Positions 12,500 through 24,079 of a stretch of 64,000 bases of DNA are shown here, one piece after another (the first letter of the stretch is position 1; each line of letters begins with the position of its first letter). The translations under genes and the position numbers were made by a program. The stretch spans positions 1-64,000 of the forward strand of contig CAMXCT020003359.1 of assembly GCA_947184155.2 (NCBI GenBank), written 5' to 3'. A model generated the notes under the pieces. The model saw only the letters and a program-made list of their open reading frames with translations, searched no databases and had not been told where the DNA came from. The stretch is from Cladocopium goreaui. Its lineage: Eukaryota; Sar; Dinophyceae; Suessiales; Symbiodiniaceae.

Positions 12500-12860
12500 C
12501 AATATTTTCTTGTGAATTTCTTCTGAAATTCTGATGCATTTTTCCATTTCTATTGAAATTATTCTGAATTCCTTTTGCATTTTTGTTTTACAGTTTGTTT
12601 GCATTTCTGAGAAATTCTTATGAATTTCTTATGAATTCCTTTTGCATTTCTTATGAATTTCTTATGAAATTCTTATGCAGTTTTTTAAAACTTTATACGG
12701 TTTGGGCAAAAGTGTATGAAGTTTTGGCAAAAGTGTATGAAGTTGTTAAACCTGCATAAGAACTGCATAAGAATTGCATAAGAAATGCATAAGAAATTTC
12801 TTAAAAATACAAAAGGAACTCATAAAATTTCACAAAAAGTTCATAAGAAATTCAAAAGGG
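12500..12860. repeat. Imperfect inverted repeat built from ATGAATTTCTT-type words
   Basis: The left half (12500-12690) is made of repeats like TTATGAATTTCTTATGAA and TTTTGCATTTC. The right half (12745-12850) is made of the reverse complements (TGCATAAGAAATGCATAAG, AATTTCTTAAAAAT, TCATAAGAAATTC). The axis is near 12715, where a GGCAAAAGTGTATGAAGTT unit is itself tandemly repeated. The arms could form a long, imperfect hairpin. Confidence 0.7.
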
Positions 12861-14429
12861 ATTTCATGAAGGTCTGGTGTACAAGAACAATCTATTGTGA
12901 CCCCCCAAAAAAAGACTCTATACGTGAGACCACAAAGCAAATATCAAAATACATCAAAACCTGTATTCAAGATAACTCCAAATAGTGTTCATACGTTTAT
13001 GCAATTTGAAATGCGTTTGAATACATTAGTCTTAACAATGAAAGTCACAAGCAACCTTGTATAGTTCTGAAGAGTTTTCCCCGGCAATCGCAATCGGTGC
13101 AGTTCCATGAAGTTCAATCTGGCCTCTTATGATATTTTCCGTTTCTGTCTAATTCAACAGAGTCAATGAGTCAGTGGCCACTGGGATTTCCAGATTTAAA
13201 TATACCTGTATCATCAAACAACCATTAAATTTTGGTCGGTTTGGTTTTCTGCCCGTTTCAGAAAATAATGGTAATTCTGCCCGGTTTGGGCCATTTCCGC
13301 CCGATCCCAACTTTTCTGCCATATCTTATTTCCACACGTGGAGTCTCTTGCCACATCACATCAAATCATCCAACCTTCAGCAATTCCTGCCGGTAAAGGT
13401 ACAAACACTTCTGAGTGTTGCTATATAAAAAGCAGGTGGTGACATGAACGTGACAACCGTGAACATCTTCCGATGTGATCTTCGTCTTGCCAACACCCCC
13501 AGCCTCAGTCACTGGGCCATACCAAAGAAAATCATCTTAAGATATCCCTAACTGAAAAGCACTTCTATACCCCGCGCTCAAACGTAGAACAGGGCCTCAT
13601 GAAGAAGAATCTGATCCACTAAGTGTGTTGAAAAGCATCCCAAGAATGGCTACAGCTATGCAGCCAGCAATCAATCCGCTTGGTGTGTCTGCGGGTGGCT
13701 GACCCGCTTTGCTAAATCAAAAGAATTTGCCATTTAAACCTAGCTTTGCTGCGATAAAATACATTTTGTCAAAACACATCAGGGCAGAAATCCTGATTTG
13801 CGCCCGTTTGCGGGTTTTTGTGTGCGGATTGCGGGTTTTTGCGCCCGATTTGCGGGGCAGTTTTGGTCCGGAAAAACTTGAAAATTGACGATTTGCTGTT
13901 TTGCGGGGAGTTGCCGTCCCAAATCTGCGGCGTGAATACGTGTGAATCATACGTGTTTTGCATGACTGCCTTAGGTCTGGTGACTAACGCCAAATAAATA
14001 GTTGTATGCGTGAAGTCCCACACGCAAACAAACACACACGTGTCTCAGATGGTACATCTTTGCGAGCCAGAATCTGAACAACACGTGTCATACAGCATTG
14101 AAATTTCTGCCAATTGGCATCCAATCCCTGAACAATGCACCACCCCTGCAAAGAATAAAAGACAAAGCATAGCGGGGGCTCAGGCCTGAAAGCGCAGGCC
14201 CCATGGATCCAGTCAAACACGTCAGGGGTCAATCAGTGCCACAAGTGTAGCTATGGTGAAAGGAAGTGAAGTTATGGGATGGGACACCATGGAAATACAT
14301 AGAAAATTAGATTTCAGCCAGATTTCTGCCATTTTGGGTCGTTTGGGTTGAATTGCCCGATCTGACCCAAAATAGGTCAATTGGCTAAAAACAGGGTCAT
14401 TGACCAAAACAACCTTTTTTTTCTGCTCG
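12861..14429. other. Non-coding spacer with recurrent GCCCG(T/A)TTTGCGGG words
   Basis: No exon with convincing protein likeness. Noteworthy are repeated words of the type GCCCGTTTGCGGG and TTTTGCGGG at 13800-13860 and TTCTGCCCG at 13250-13310. A small inverted repeat, TTTTGGGTC ... GACCCAAAA, lies at about 14333-14373. The region may contain an old non-autonomous element, but no ends or target duplication could be fixed. Confidence 0.4.
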
Positions 14430-14762
14430 TTTGCTGGTCCAGGTATGTTCTATGTCGCGTTCCCTTCTTCAAGGTTTCCTTGAAGTTCAAGAGCTAGAAT
14501 TTTGGACGTGTCTCTGTCACCATCAACGTAGCACGTTTCTGTTGAAGCAGGTAATTTCGGAGTTCATCCTTGTCTTTGACATTTGCAGATGGGACTCTTC
14601 TTGGAAAACCGTGAGCCAATGCGAAGAATGAGAGACAGGTTGCCACACATTGAATCGTCACTTGTCAAAGTCGGCAATGCACATGTTGATCAAGTCAAGA
14701 TAGTTCAAGTATATGTGTTGAAGATATTGAAGGGTGTCAGTTCGGGTGTCAGCAGTCTTCAG

Positions 14763-14893
14763 GCAACGCGCCCGTGGATCTGGCGAGGGAGGAGTGCCAG
14801 ACGGAAATCGTGAACTTGCTGATGGACAAAGCCTCTTGGCTGCACGAGTGGGCCTCAAGCACTGCAGTGGCCCAAGGATCTCAACCGGTATAA
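14763..14893 (+). CDS. Ankyrin-repeat exon (C-terminal?), gene 1
   Basis: Ankyrin repeats are 33-residue helix-turn-helix protein-binding units. After an AG acceptor the exon opens in phase 1 and reads NAPVDLAREECQTEIVN, then LLMDKASWLHEW, which matches the ankyrin pattern G-x-TPLDxA-xx-G-xxxVVxLLL. The frame stays open to TAA at 14891; alternatively the exon ends at a GT donor at 14888, just before that stop. Its closest relative in the window is the exon at 28666. No upstream ankyrin exons of this gene were found between the satellite array and here. Confidence 0.6.
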
Positions 14894-15355
14894 CATGATG
14901 AAACTTCTGGCACTTGTGGGGATGAAAACGTGAAAGGGACGTGGCGTGAGATAGTGCAAGTCCGGACTGGGGGATGTTTACGAAGTCAATTTTGGAAAAT
15001 GAAGCTGCTAAATAAGTTTTTGTCGCAATCCACTTGCCAACAAGTGTGAGCATAGATTGAGCAGGAATCGGATTGAATTCACAGACTTGATTTGGTACTC
15101 ATGCATGGGATTCTCTGTGTTAACCCCACTGACCCTTTCCAGTGCCATGGTCTTCGGAGACAACATCAAGAATATAAGTTGGATGTTCTTATATGTTCTT
15201 ATGATTGTCTCCAGCTACACATGGCCTAAAGGATGTGGCATGTCACAGATGGGTATGCTTCACCACAGAGTTGGTCATGTGTTCGTTCAGAATGAGCTTA
15301 TACTTCTCAACATCTCCGCATTTTGGGTCGCTCCAACCCTCCAAGGGTTTTGAAG

Positions 15356-15448
15356 TGCAAATGTTCTGCGCACCTTGTGGCCGCCCAAGGCATGAACCGG
15401 AAGGCCTGGCACATGGAGTGGCTGAGCGATGTCTGCGAAACCGCTTGA
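15356..15448 (+). CDS. Candidate exon of gene 1, unknown domain
   Basis: After AG at 15354-15355 the sequence reads CKCSAHLVAAQGMNRKAW, then HMEWLSD, ending either at a GT donor (15431) or at TGA (15446-15448). Composition and the AG|T context look coding, and the paralogous stretch in the second block (about 29225-29275) has the same DNA words but in-frame stops. That pattern suggests a coding piece that decayed in copy 2. No family recognised. Confidence 0.4.
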   Translation, partial: CKCSAHLVAAQGMNRKAWHMEWLSDVCETA

Positions 15449-17530
15449 TGTTTCTTGCTTTGGTGTTTCATGTGAGCAGCTGTCAATATTCTTGGCACAG
15501 TTAATATTTGATAAGGAGTCTAAGGTGAGCACGATCCATCAGTTTGGAGGAATGAAACATACATCTCTAGAAGATGTATTTTAATATTAAGCGCGAAATC
15601 ATGGTATAATACTGCAACGATCTTGACAGCTACCCATGCTCATGCCCATGGGCATTTAGACGGCCCCGGCCCCGGCAAGAAATTTCAATAAAGTATTTTG
15701 CTGTATCGACATGTCAATGCTTCATTTTGGAGAGGCGCATAGTCCATAGTAAAGTTTGATGAAAGTTGCAGTTCTACCCATCAACCTGAACTCTTAGCAA
15801 GATCACGTACCATCTGTAGCAGCCTTCGACGTCGTTTGAACATGAACTTGAGAAGGGGAACTTTGTCAGCTGCATTGACCTGCAGCTGCAATTGGCTCCC
15901 GAGTTTATTTAATCTTTGCTGATTGTATCCCCATTATGTGTTGCTTAAAGCCCCATGGAACAGCATCATTTCCTCGCGTTTGTTTGCCTTCCCATCAGGC
16001 AAAGTTCTTCTCGGCTTGACAAAGTGGTCTTCGCGCAAGCTTCCCAGGGTGTCCAAAAGGGGATCCCGGGCCAAAGGTGCCTTTAAGCTGCATCCTGTGA
16101 TCAAAAATGCGCTGCCCAACTCCTTCGGGGTCACCAAAGGGTACTGGTCAGGCTTGGGTCCTTTCAAAATTGGATGGTTTCAACAACATGATCTAACAGC
16201 AAACATTTATCCCGAAATGACCACAATCTGTGGTTCCCGGCGCCTCATGTAGAGGGGATCCCCATGGAGTTTTGCCATCTCAGTTTGGGACAAGGATTGA
16301 GCTCAACAAGTCGCAGCGACCTCCTGCACCCATCAAGGGTATAGCCGGTATCGGTATAGCCGTTTAGACTTGAACTGTTGCCTTAACCTGCTTCCCGTCA
16401 GTAGTTCATTTGTCTTGATTATGTCCTAATGATGATATGATGGTTGTCTTTCATTTTAGTGACATGGTGAGCAAACGATCGTGAAATGACCTGCAAAGCA
16501 ATGGTTGCAATGGGTTGGCTTCATGATCACAGCCAGCCAGGACTTTTTCCACTGCAAATTGCATGAAGTATCAAGAAGTAAAAAGCACCCCACAATTGGC
16601 TGGATAGGTGATAATCCTTCAGTTGTAGTGATATTGCAGCTCCGAGAACTATTGGGTGATGTCTCGTTTTCTGTTCTTTTCCTTCTTCTGTGGTGAAGCT
16701 TGATGTGGGGTCAAAGTGCCATGGATGATGTGCATGCAATGCGCGATCGATGTCACACCGTTCCATTTTCAGGTTCAAAGCGACATTGGGACCCATCAGC
16801 TCTTCACATGTTTGTGCCAAACCATGATCTTTCTCATTGATCTCATTACGTTTGAAATTGGACTTTGGTTCCCATTACCTCAAATTACCAATTTCAATTG
16901 AACCCGCGGTTGGGTTGGCTTGTTGCCCAAAGGGACCTCCAAGGCTTCAACATAGCATCCACTCTACCAACCTTTATTGAATTGAACATTTTACTACTAC
17001 ACTTTCACCATTCGGCGGGAAGTCCTGTTGCACAACACGTGCATACAGTGATGGCCTGCGATACGTTCGCAGGGTGTCCCAGATGCTGCGATGCCAACTA
17101 ATTTTGATCCATATTCATACCACATTCATACCACTCTTGCTGGAAGGGTCGCATACATAGAGTTCTGTTTTTTTTCAAAGGCATTTCCAAAAATAATCGA
17201 CAAACTTGTGAATTGTGAATTTGCGTGCCCGTCTGGACAATCAGTGCGGCAATTCTTCTCGAAAGTTGATGTATCAGCTTCATCTGTTGAATGGGTTCTG
17301 ATTGAGACGAAGCAACACACTTGTCAACGTCAACAATATCTAAAATGGCGGTTCCCAATGGGTTCAATCCCAAAATATATGTTCAAATTTGGACGATTTG
17401 GGGTAACCCCTTTTTAGGAAACCTTTATATTAGCGGCACAAACTGGTCATCGAAGAGTGGTTTTGATCTCTCGTCACTGCTCAGCATGAATCTCTCTGAC
17501 ATGTGGGCCTGCTGGTCTTGACATGGAGAG
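15449..17530. other. Intronic or intergenic sequence, gene 1 region
   Basis: No exon could be fixed with confidence. The open stretch 15940-16160 has mixed coding likeness on both strands and a degraded counterpart near 29700, but no splice sites that agree. The rest is ordinary non-coding sequence shared in part with 29300-30760. Confidence 0.35.
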
Positions 17531-18775
17531 GACCTACCAGATTTGGCGGAACTTCAGAAGGCAAATGACAATGTGCAGGCCTTTAGCTGTTGTGGTTGGA
17601 TGCCTCTTTTTGAAACCACACTTCGGCCATCTTCCAGTATCCCATAGGCATCCAGAAATAACCTGCTTCTGTGCCACCGTTTCTTTTGAACATGAAATCC
17701 AGACCATAATGTCCGTGGTCTTCATGCCCTGGTAAGGCCCTATTGAAAACATTTTGTGATGCTCTTCGGAAGCAAAGACTTGAGCGCCAGAAAGTGCAGG
17801 TTCAACTGGTGACTGGAGATTTTGAGTGAAGGTGACCAAGCGGTTACAAAGCAAATTGCTTACCAAAACGAGTGTTGACAAAGGTCAGTTGAACATCGTT
17901 CTATCCTGGTCCCGTTTTTGTGGCTTTTCATGATTTCATGTGTTGAATTGTTGTTATTACAACAATTCTGCTGCCCTCTGTTGGGCGGAAATTGACGATT
18001 TGTGGGGGTCTGGTGGGCTTTTACGTGGTTCCATTTTTTTACCTTGTGCTGTATACTCAGAGAAACCCTAGCCCACCACAATAATTCCTTCCCGTACCGT
18101 TTTTCGAAGGACCAACTGAAAACTGTCGAACGCCAGCTTTCAGATGCAGGTCGCACGCAGGACCCAGCATTCAAGGGCATACCACAACATGGTTGCATTG
18201 CTGGACAGTGCAGCATCATTTTTTCAATGCAAAACGGTATGATGCAACAACAATTTCTTGGCCATGTCTAGGTTTTGCAATTTTTGCCTGACACTTCATT
18301 GAAAAGTGAGCAATGTACTTGTTTGTATCCGTCACGGCATCAGAGCAGGGTGGTTGTCAAGTGCATCTCCCCATCTCCTCCCCTTGCAGGATGAAATCAC
18401 AAAAAAATATCTGGAAGACTTTGCAGCACATTCGCTAGCCTGCGCAAAAGCTGAGGTGCGGAACAGAGATTCGCAGAATGCACATACATGTCATACATGC
18501 TTGTATGCTCGTAAACCATGATCTAATCTAGTGTTCATGTGGAAGGTTCAGCAGGAGTTCATGGGATTCCAGAGATGTCATCAGTGAATATGGGACAAAG
18601 CGGCAACCATGGTACAGTAGATGGAAAGATCCGGCATGTTGCATACATGGACATGATGGACATGACATAGTAGCTGGCCAGTGTTGATTCAGTGATTTCA
18701 TCCAGTTGGTGTATTTCATACCTGCAGGAACAGGTTCGGGCAGTGCTTGACGACCTCAAAAAGGAGGCCGAATGA
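17531..18775 (+). CDS. Micro-exon coiled-coil protein, 3' end of a gene
   Basis: Five phase-0 mini-exons can be chained: 17531-17578 (DLPDLAELQKANDNVQ, GC donor), 17737-17799 (ALLKTFCDALRKQRLERQKV, GT donor), 18110-18145 (DQLKTVERQLSD, GC donor), 18390-18455 (EITKKYLEDFAAHSLACAKA, GT donor) and 18728-18775 (EQVRAVLDDLKKEAE then TGA). All start after AG followed by G. The product is strongly helical with heptad-like Leu/Ala spacing and many Lys/Glu, so a coiled coil is likely. The third exon is the weakest. Upstream exons are unknown; the ankyrin exon at 14763 could belong to the same gene. No family recognised. Confidence 0.5.
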
Positions 18776-19521
18776 ACTGGATCAAAGGACTGACAGCTGA
18801 ACATGTTCTTTGCCATCCTGGCCCCTTCCTTTGATCCTTTAGGTCTTGCTATGGCGGCTATGGGTCAGGTTTCTAGACCATGCTACCGCTAGGATGCGAG
18901 TCCTGTCCACAACACATATTCAACATGAATGCATCAAGAAGCAATCGGATCTATGCAAAACCGATGGTGTCCTGTTCGTATCTATACTTGGGATGCCAAG
19001 AAACTTCGACAGGGATCTTGGATATGTAGTATGACTTCCACGTTTTCGCTTCAGTTGGAATTCAGAAGTAGACGGTGCTGCAAATTTGTTTCCTAAAGAT
19101 GGGGTTTGGGGTCATTGTCTCTTGGGCCCGTTGCCTGTCCATTTTATCCAAATTAAATATTGAGCTTCTTAATTGTGGTTTGGGTCTATCTTGCTTTTTA
19201 TAGCTACAGATACGGACTTGCAGAGGGCGGGGCTGGCAGGTGGGCCGTTTTCAGAGGTTGTTTCATCAGTCGAAAGTCTTTCTATCATCCTATAACATGC
19301 GCTTGCTGTGAACATGTGTGAACCAGTCTTCGTGAATGCGATTTCCGACAAGGTGGCAACGTCATCCTCTATGAGCGCGGCACTTGCGGATTCTTCTTTC
19401 CGACAAGACAATCAATGATTTGAGGCAAAGTACATGATTTACCTCCCACAGACATGGAATGTTCTCAATATTTTTGGGAGTTTTGCCATGCTCATGCCAA
19501 GGCCAAGACGCCACAGCTGAG
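18776..19521. other. Intergenic or intronic spacer
   Basis: Nothing convincing was seen on either strand between the stop at 18775 and the next exon. Short ORFs are mixed in composition and lack compatible splice sites. Confidence 0.4.
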
Positions 19522-20255
19522 GACAATGCTGTTGAGAAGAAGAACAGGTTGGGCCGCAAGCTCAAAGTTGAGATGAGGTCGAATAGCAAAGAAGCGAACA
19601 GCCGGATGGCCGGCAGAGTTGGTTGACGTCGATAGTGAGATATGCATGGGTTTTGACTTCTCCTTTTTTGCCACGTTCAACCCTTATTAACCCTTGCTAC
19701 TTGTTGTATACGTGTTCTTTCGTGCAGCAGTGCATCTTATAGTTTTATAGTGAAATGGAAAATTCATGTGATATATACTTGGCTGGTAATATTATGCCAC
19801 ACTTTTATCGTTCCATTGCAACTGCACCAGTGTGCACATGCAACTTGCATGAACGTTCTTCACCCAGGCCGGACAGAGCTCCACAATGCTGTTTGCAAGG
19901 GCGACGAAAAGCGTGTCCAGCAGCTCCTGCAAAACCGCGCATCTGTTGATGCCAAGGATGAAAGCGGCCCGAACCTCTGGAGTGTATGCGTACATAAAGT
20001 TGCAAGCTGTTGTTTGTTGCAACATCAAATTTAAAGCTTAGACAATCCATGACACTGTCGAGAGGTTTGAAAGAGGAGTGGAATGCAGTGAAATCATGGA
20101 CGTGGAATGCAAATCAGTTTATCACCATTTCGTGTCAAGTCCAACCCGAGGCCGGACACCATTGCACTTGGCCGCCAGTGAGGTCTCCGGACCAACCAAA
20201 ATCATTAAGCTGCTGCTAGAGGCGAGGGCCATGACTGAGGCCAAAGACCTGGGCG
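19522..20255 (+). CDS. Ankyrin-repeat exons preceding the helicase gene
   Basis: Three exons join in consistent phase. 19522-19621 encodes a basic helical segment (VEKKNRLGRKLKVEMRS ... AGRV) and ends in phase 1 at a GT donor. 19868-19966 is exactly one ankyrin repeat (RTELHNAVCKGDEKRVQQLL ... SVDAKD) with a GC donor. 20151-20255 is a second repeat (RTPLHLAAS ... KIIKLLLEARA) with a two-residue insertion and a GC donor. Each ankyrin exon starts with GC and is flanked by phase-1 introns, so repeats could be added or lost without frame damage. Further repeats and the link to the helicase exons at 22028 were not identified; being one gene is inference from order, strand and spacing. Confidence 0.65.
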
Positions 20256-20589
20256 GCCGGGAGCCTCAGAGCTCTTCACATGGAGCATATGTTTTTGGTG
20301 AGTTTTTCAATGCATTTAGCTCTGACATGGACTTGATGTTCCATCTTAAAGGCCATATCTTTGATTGATCAAGTCGCACACTGCAAGGTGGTATACATAA
20401 CATACAGTAGTGATCAGAAGTGTTTGCCCTCCTGTGTCTCCAAAATCATGAGGAGGTATAGGAAAATGAAGTGCCTGTAGGAAAGGTTTCAGACTGGCAT
20501 GTGTGTGTGTTCTTGTGTCTGAGTGGTTTAATGACTGGATGGCGAAATGAATGGCTGGCTTGGCCACTTAAGGCTCGCATGGTTGAGTG

Positions 20590-20945
20590 ACTGAATGACT
20601 GAATGACTGAATGATAGACTAAGTGTTCCTTTTTGAGCTAGCTCTTTTCTGAGCTATCTCTGTCCTCAACCATCCTTTCCTTGAACAATCCCTCTCATGA
20701 AAACAATCGACTGAGTGAAGGACTGAGTGAAGGACTGAGCGAGCCCCTTCTCTGAGCCACTTTTCTCTGAGCCGCATCTTCAAGGATCCAGCTCTCGGCT
20801 GCCTCGTTTCGAAGCTGCTTCTTCTCTGAGCCAACTGTTCTTTGAGCCACTCCACTTCCGTAATCTGAGCTACTGCCTCCCAAGCTATTTTTTTGAGCTG
20901 TCTTTCCTAAGCTATTTCTTGCCTGGCCTAACTCTTCTCTGAGCT
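20590..20945 (+). repeat. TGAATGAC tandem and degenerate CTCTGAGC(C/T)A minisatellite
   Basis: A short run of TGACTGAATGAC octamers (20588-20618) is followed by a loose array of words such as TTCTCTGAGCCAC, TCTGAGCTAT and TTTGAGCCACT over about 300 bp, with GACTGAGTGAAG duplicated at about 20708-20735. The array probably lies in an intron of the ankyrin/helicase gene. Confidence 0.75.
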
Positions 20946-22027
20946 ACTATGTAGAAAAGCTGTCAGCTTTTAACATCGCGTTTAGCATGCAGCCATTAAA
21001 TTCGGCTAAAAGTAGGGCGCAGGCAGCAGTTCCCAAGGTGTTTTGCAACCCTAAAATGCATTCCACATTTGCTGGCCTGCAGAGTTGCTGAACGAAGTGT
21101 AGCGGGTGTGTGAAGCATGCGCTACGAACTTGCGACGCGGCTCAGAGAAGATGGGGCTCAGCAGAATTGGTAAAGAGAAGATATATGTAAGGTAGAGACA
21201 ACTCAAAGATTGAGGTGCTCAGACCATCAATCCGTCATTCAGTTGCTTGATCATGTAGTTTTTCTGTGCCCGAGTCAGCCATTCAATCATTCAGCCGGTC
21301 AGCCATTCAATCTTTAATCGGACACCCATGTCAGCAAGCTGCTGTTTGGTGTTCAAATTTTGCTAAGGTTTGACTCCATTGAATTTGGCTTGCGACTCGA
21401 AGTGCGAGGAAGCGGTGGCTGTTCTGCGGAGCGCTGCTCCTCGATTGGCAACGCTTGACTTGCTACATGCATGCAAGTGCCATTGAATTTGGTCTAGCCG
21501 CAAGATGTAGGTCCAATCTCGTTTTTTAGTTCAGGATGGTTTCGTCTTTTCGAGTTTTGCTTTTCAGATTTTCGTGTAGGGGTCAGAGGGCATGTCAGGT
21601 ATTGTCAGGTATGCCAATGTGATCCAATGTGGAAACAAGACAACTTCACAGGAGAAATTGGAGCAAAGTGGGAAAACCGCGTTAAGTTCTTCCGTAGAGA
21701 CTTTGGTGTTCCATTTTGTTTTTGAGATTCAGCGAGCTGTGCACTTGTATTCCAAGTGGCTGCTGCACCAAGGAGGGCTCACCAAAAGTTTCAGAAGGGT
21801 TGACAGAAGATCACATCGGGACAGAGGCGGTGACGTGTTTTGTTGTTTAAAAAGTTGCCGGCTTCTGCATCGACGAAATCAACAAATTGATGATTCGTTT
21901 GTTTGAACATGTTTGGATTCACCCACTACAAGCTCATTTACCTGCGAATATTTTGGGTATCTTTGCATATCTTGAATTTCGGCCAAGTTTGTTTTGATGC
22001 TGTTTCGCAAATGCTCTATTCCATCAG
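20946..22027. other. Intron-like sequence with possible unassigned exons
   Basis: Two stretches have coding likeness but no secure splice sites: about 21392-21480 (EEAVAVLRSAAPRLATLDLL, + strand) and about 21725-21785 (RAVHLYSKWLLHQGG, + strand). Either could be an exon that bridges the ankyrin exons and the helicase exons. The rest appears non-coding. Confidence 0.3.
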
Positions 22028-22791
22028 GGTTGGCAAATCCAAATGTACGTGGAGTCAGTAGCAATAGACCCGTGTCCGAAGGCGCCGCTGGATGTCCTGC
22101 ACTTCTTGCCGAAGCACATGCCAGCCGTGGCCTCCGATGCAAATGAAATCACCTTCGAGGGAATCATCAAGCCTAGCGCAGAGCAATGCTGGACGTCGTT
22201 CCCTGGCAAATTCAAGGCTGGATGGGATGCGCTGGTGAACGTGCCAGCTTTTGGCGACAGTGTTGCATGCGTTTTCTTGTGCGATTCCCAGTCTGGCCTT
22301 GGGGAGCACAAGAAAGATCCAAAAGGTGATGGCAAAAAATGCTATTGCTACCGGATTTATGGAGAGCGAGCAGATGCAGAGTACAAGAAGTTTGGATATC
22401 TCATCTATGTACAGAAGAAGTATTCAGAATGCAGTGATCTGGAGAGAAGCAAGCTGGAGCAGAAGGCCAACGCCATGGATGCAGAGCTTGTTTTTGAAGA
22501 TGATGACAGCAGCACGAGGGACACAAAGGAGAAGCGGGCCAAGGAAAAGTTTGCCCAAAAGAAGACCGCAGCATTTGGCTGCAGTTGGTACGATTTGTGG
22601 TTCCAACGTGTGAGAGAAGCAGTACAACGAGGCCAACGGCTAAAAGTCGTGTTCTTTCCTGGTGAAGTGATGAAAGGCAAAGTTGATATGGATGCACTGG
22701 CCACAGCTGACCTCTGGGATGGTGTTGGGCTTGGAACGTCCCAGAAATGCGAGGTTGCCACACTTGAGGCACAGGTTGAAAAAGTCTTAAA
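22028..22791 (+). CDS. Helicase gene, exon 1 of the recognised part (N-terminal region)
   Basis: A 764-bp exon opening after CATCAG at 22027 in phase 0 (GWQIQMYVESVAIDPCP). It encodes about 254 residues without a recognised domain. Visible features are a Cys/Asp-rich central part, an acidic stretch (LVFEDDDSS) followed by a highly charged Lys/Glu helix (DTKEKRAKEKFAQKK), and a final Leu/Val helix (ATLEAQVEKVL). Reading through gives a stop at 22796, but a GC donor at 22792 joins the exon in frame to 23715, giving VEKVLKDPKVFRIF, which is smoother protein. This exon sits directly upstream of the motor domain, so it may carry the targeting or regulatory part. Confidence 0.7.
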
Positions 22792-23714
22792 GCGTTAGTC
22801 TTTCTTGATGGATTTTATTGCCCTGGACATCCCTGGCCTCAGCAGTTTGATGTTTCAAGAGTTTCAAGGCACCAATCCTTGACAGTGGATATTGTGGTGC
22901 TGTACCCTCCGACAAGATTTGACATGATTTCACCAGTAGACCCTGCAGAATCAGTCTCCGACACAGAAGGTATATAGTTAGTTAAGTTAGTTATAGAATA
23001 GCCACCCGCAGTTTGCAACACTTTCTTTTTGGGGATGGAAACCTCATGAAAAAACAACGCCGTGTGCCAACATTTGAACTTGCTCGTAGTCAGAGTCTTT
23101 TTGGAGGTTGCTGAAACCAAACTTGGACATATTGCTGCCTTTTTTCTTGGAATATCTTGGAATCGATACACCTGAAAAACGTAGCAGTGAATTGTGGACA
23201 ATTCAGCCGACTTTACTATTTGCTTTGAGGTAGCCGTGCTTTTGGTAAAATAACTCGAGGCTCTGGGTCAAGGCTTGACATTGCTGGTATGTATTCTTGA
23301 GGTATCAATTTGGTAGCAAAACAATGCAACATATATTTCATCATATTTCTCTTGATAGCGTGGAATGTTGGACATGACACATGGTGTATCAGTTTAGCCG
23401 ATTAACCCATCTTCCCCGAGCGCCCACAGGGAACACCATTTTAGCGCATCTGGGCTCCACGCTCTCATTTTTTCATGTTGATTTCGACCGGGAAGAGGGA
23501 TGAACCACGTGGTCTTCATTTTCTAAACGTGATGTTTGTGAATAATGCCGCTAAAAGGGTTCCTCACGGCAAAAGTTTGTAGCCTTTCTGAACTTCTGAA
23601 CTCATTAATTACGATTTGTGTCAGAGGTGTGTTGGGTGATTTGCCCTGAAGAGGCTGTGATTCTGTAGGCAGCCCAACCGGTACCTTCCTTTCAAACTTT
23701 GTTATTTACTACAG

Positions 23715-23915
23715 GGACCCCAAGGTATTTCGCATCTTCCACAGCCTGCAGGCAATGAGGAAGGAAACTGGCGATCCCAAGTGGGACTACGATCCAGTAG
23801 ATGTGACCGATTTCCTCATTTCACAATTCAAGGAAGGTGATTTGGTGGAAGCGTTGGACGCGGACAGCCGGCGTTGGCGCAAAGGCCGCATAAGCGGGAT
23901 GACGAAGGATGACAG
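23715..23915 (+). CDS. Helicase gene, Tudor/SH3-like exon
   Basis: A 201-bp exon between an ACTACAG acceptor and a GC donor (GACAG|GCCATT). It reads DPKVFRIFHSLQAMRKETG, then a segment EGDLVEALDADSRRWRKGRI, which has the pattern of Tudor/Agenet-type SH3-like barrels (GDxVEA ... W-x-KGRI). Such barrels bind modified peptides or nucleic acid; which applies here is unknown. Joined phases on both sides (AA|G in, AG|G out) agree with the neighbouring exons. Confidence 0.65.
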
Positions 23916-24079
23916 GCCATTGTTGAACTCATAGATTCTTGCGACCCCAAAGTCTTGCAGTGTAGAAACCAATGTCACGGAATGGAGTTTTTCGAAGTTG
24001 GGATTCGACTTGTTGGTTACCGAGTTGATCTTTGAAATGTTTTTTAATCTTGTGGTAAATTGCCGTCCAATTTTGGCAG

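Larger units (their letters stand above)
14430..17100 (+). repeat. Diverged duplicated block, copy 1 (paralogue of about 28410-30760)
   Basis: Colinear similarity with the second block at several points: the ankyrin exon (14763 against 28666), the CATGGCCTAAAGG stretch (15220 against 29110), the CCCAAGGCATGAA stretch (15386 against 29240), the TTTCAGGTTCAAAGC stretch (16765 against 30385) and GGACCTCCAAGGCTTCAAC (16932 against 30595). Similarity covers exons and introns, so it is a genomic duplication, but it is much older than the A/B duplication. It stops near 17100 and 30760. Confidence 0.8.

Noticed and set aside
14333..14373. TTTTGGGTC/GACCCAAAA as a transposon terminal repeat or terminator
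   Set aside because: Arms are only 9 bp, no target duplication or second end was found.
22796..22798. TAG as the end of a short helicase-less gene
   Set aside because: A GC donor four bases earlier joins smoothly in phase to the next exon; the stop is read as intronic.
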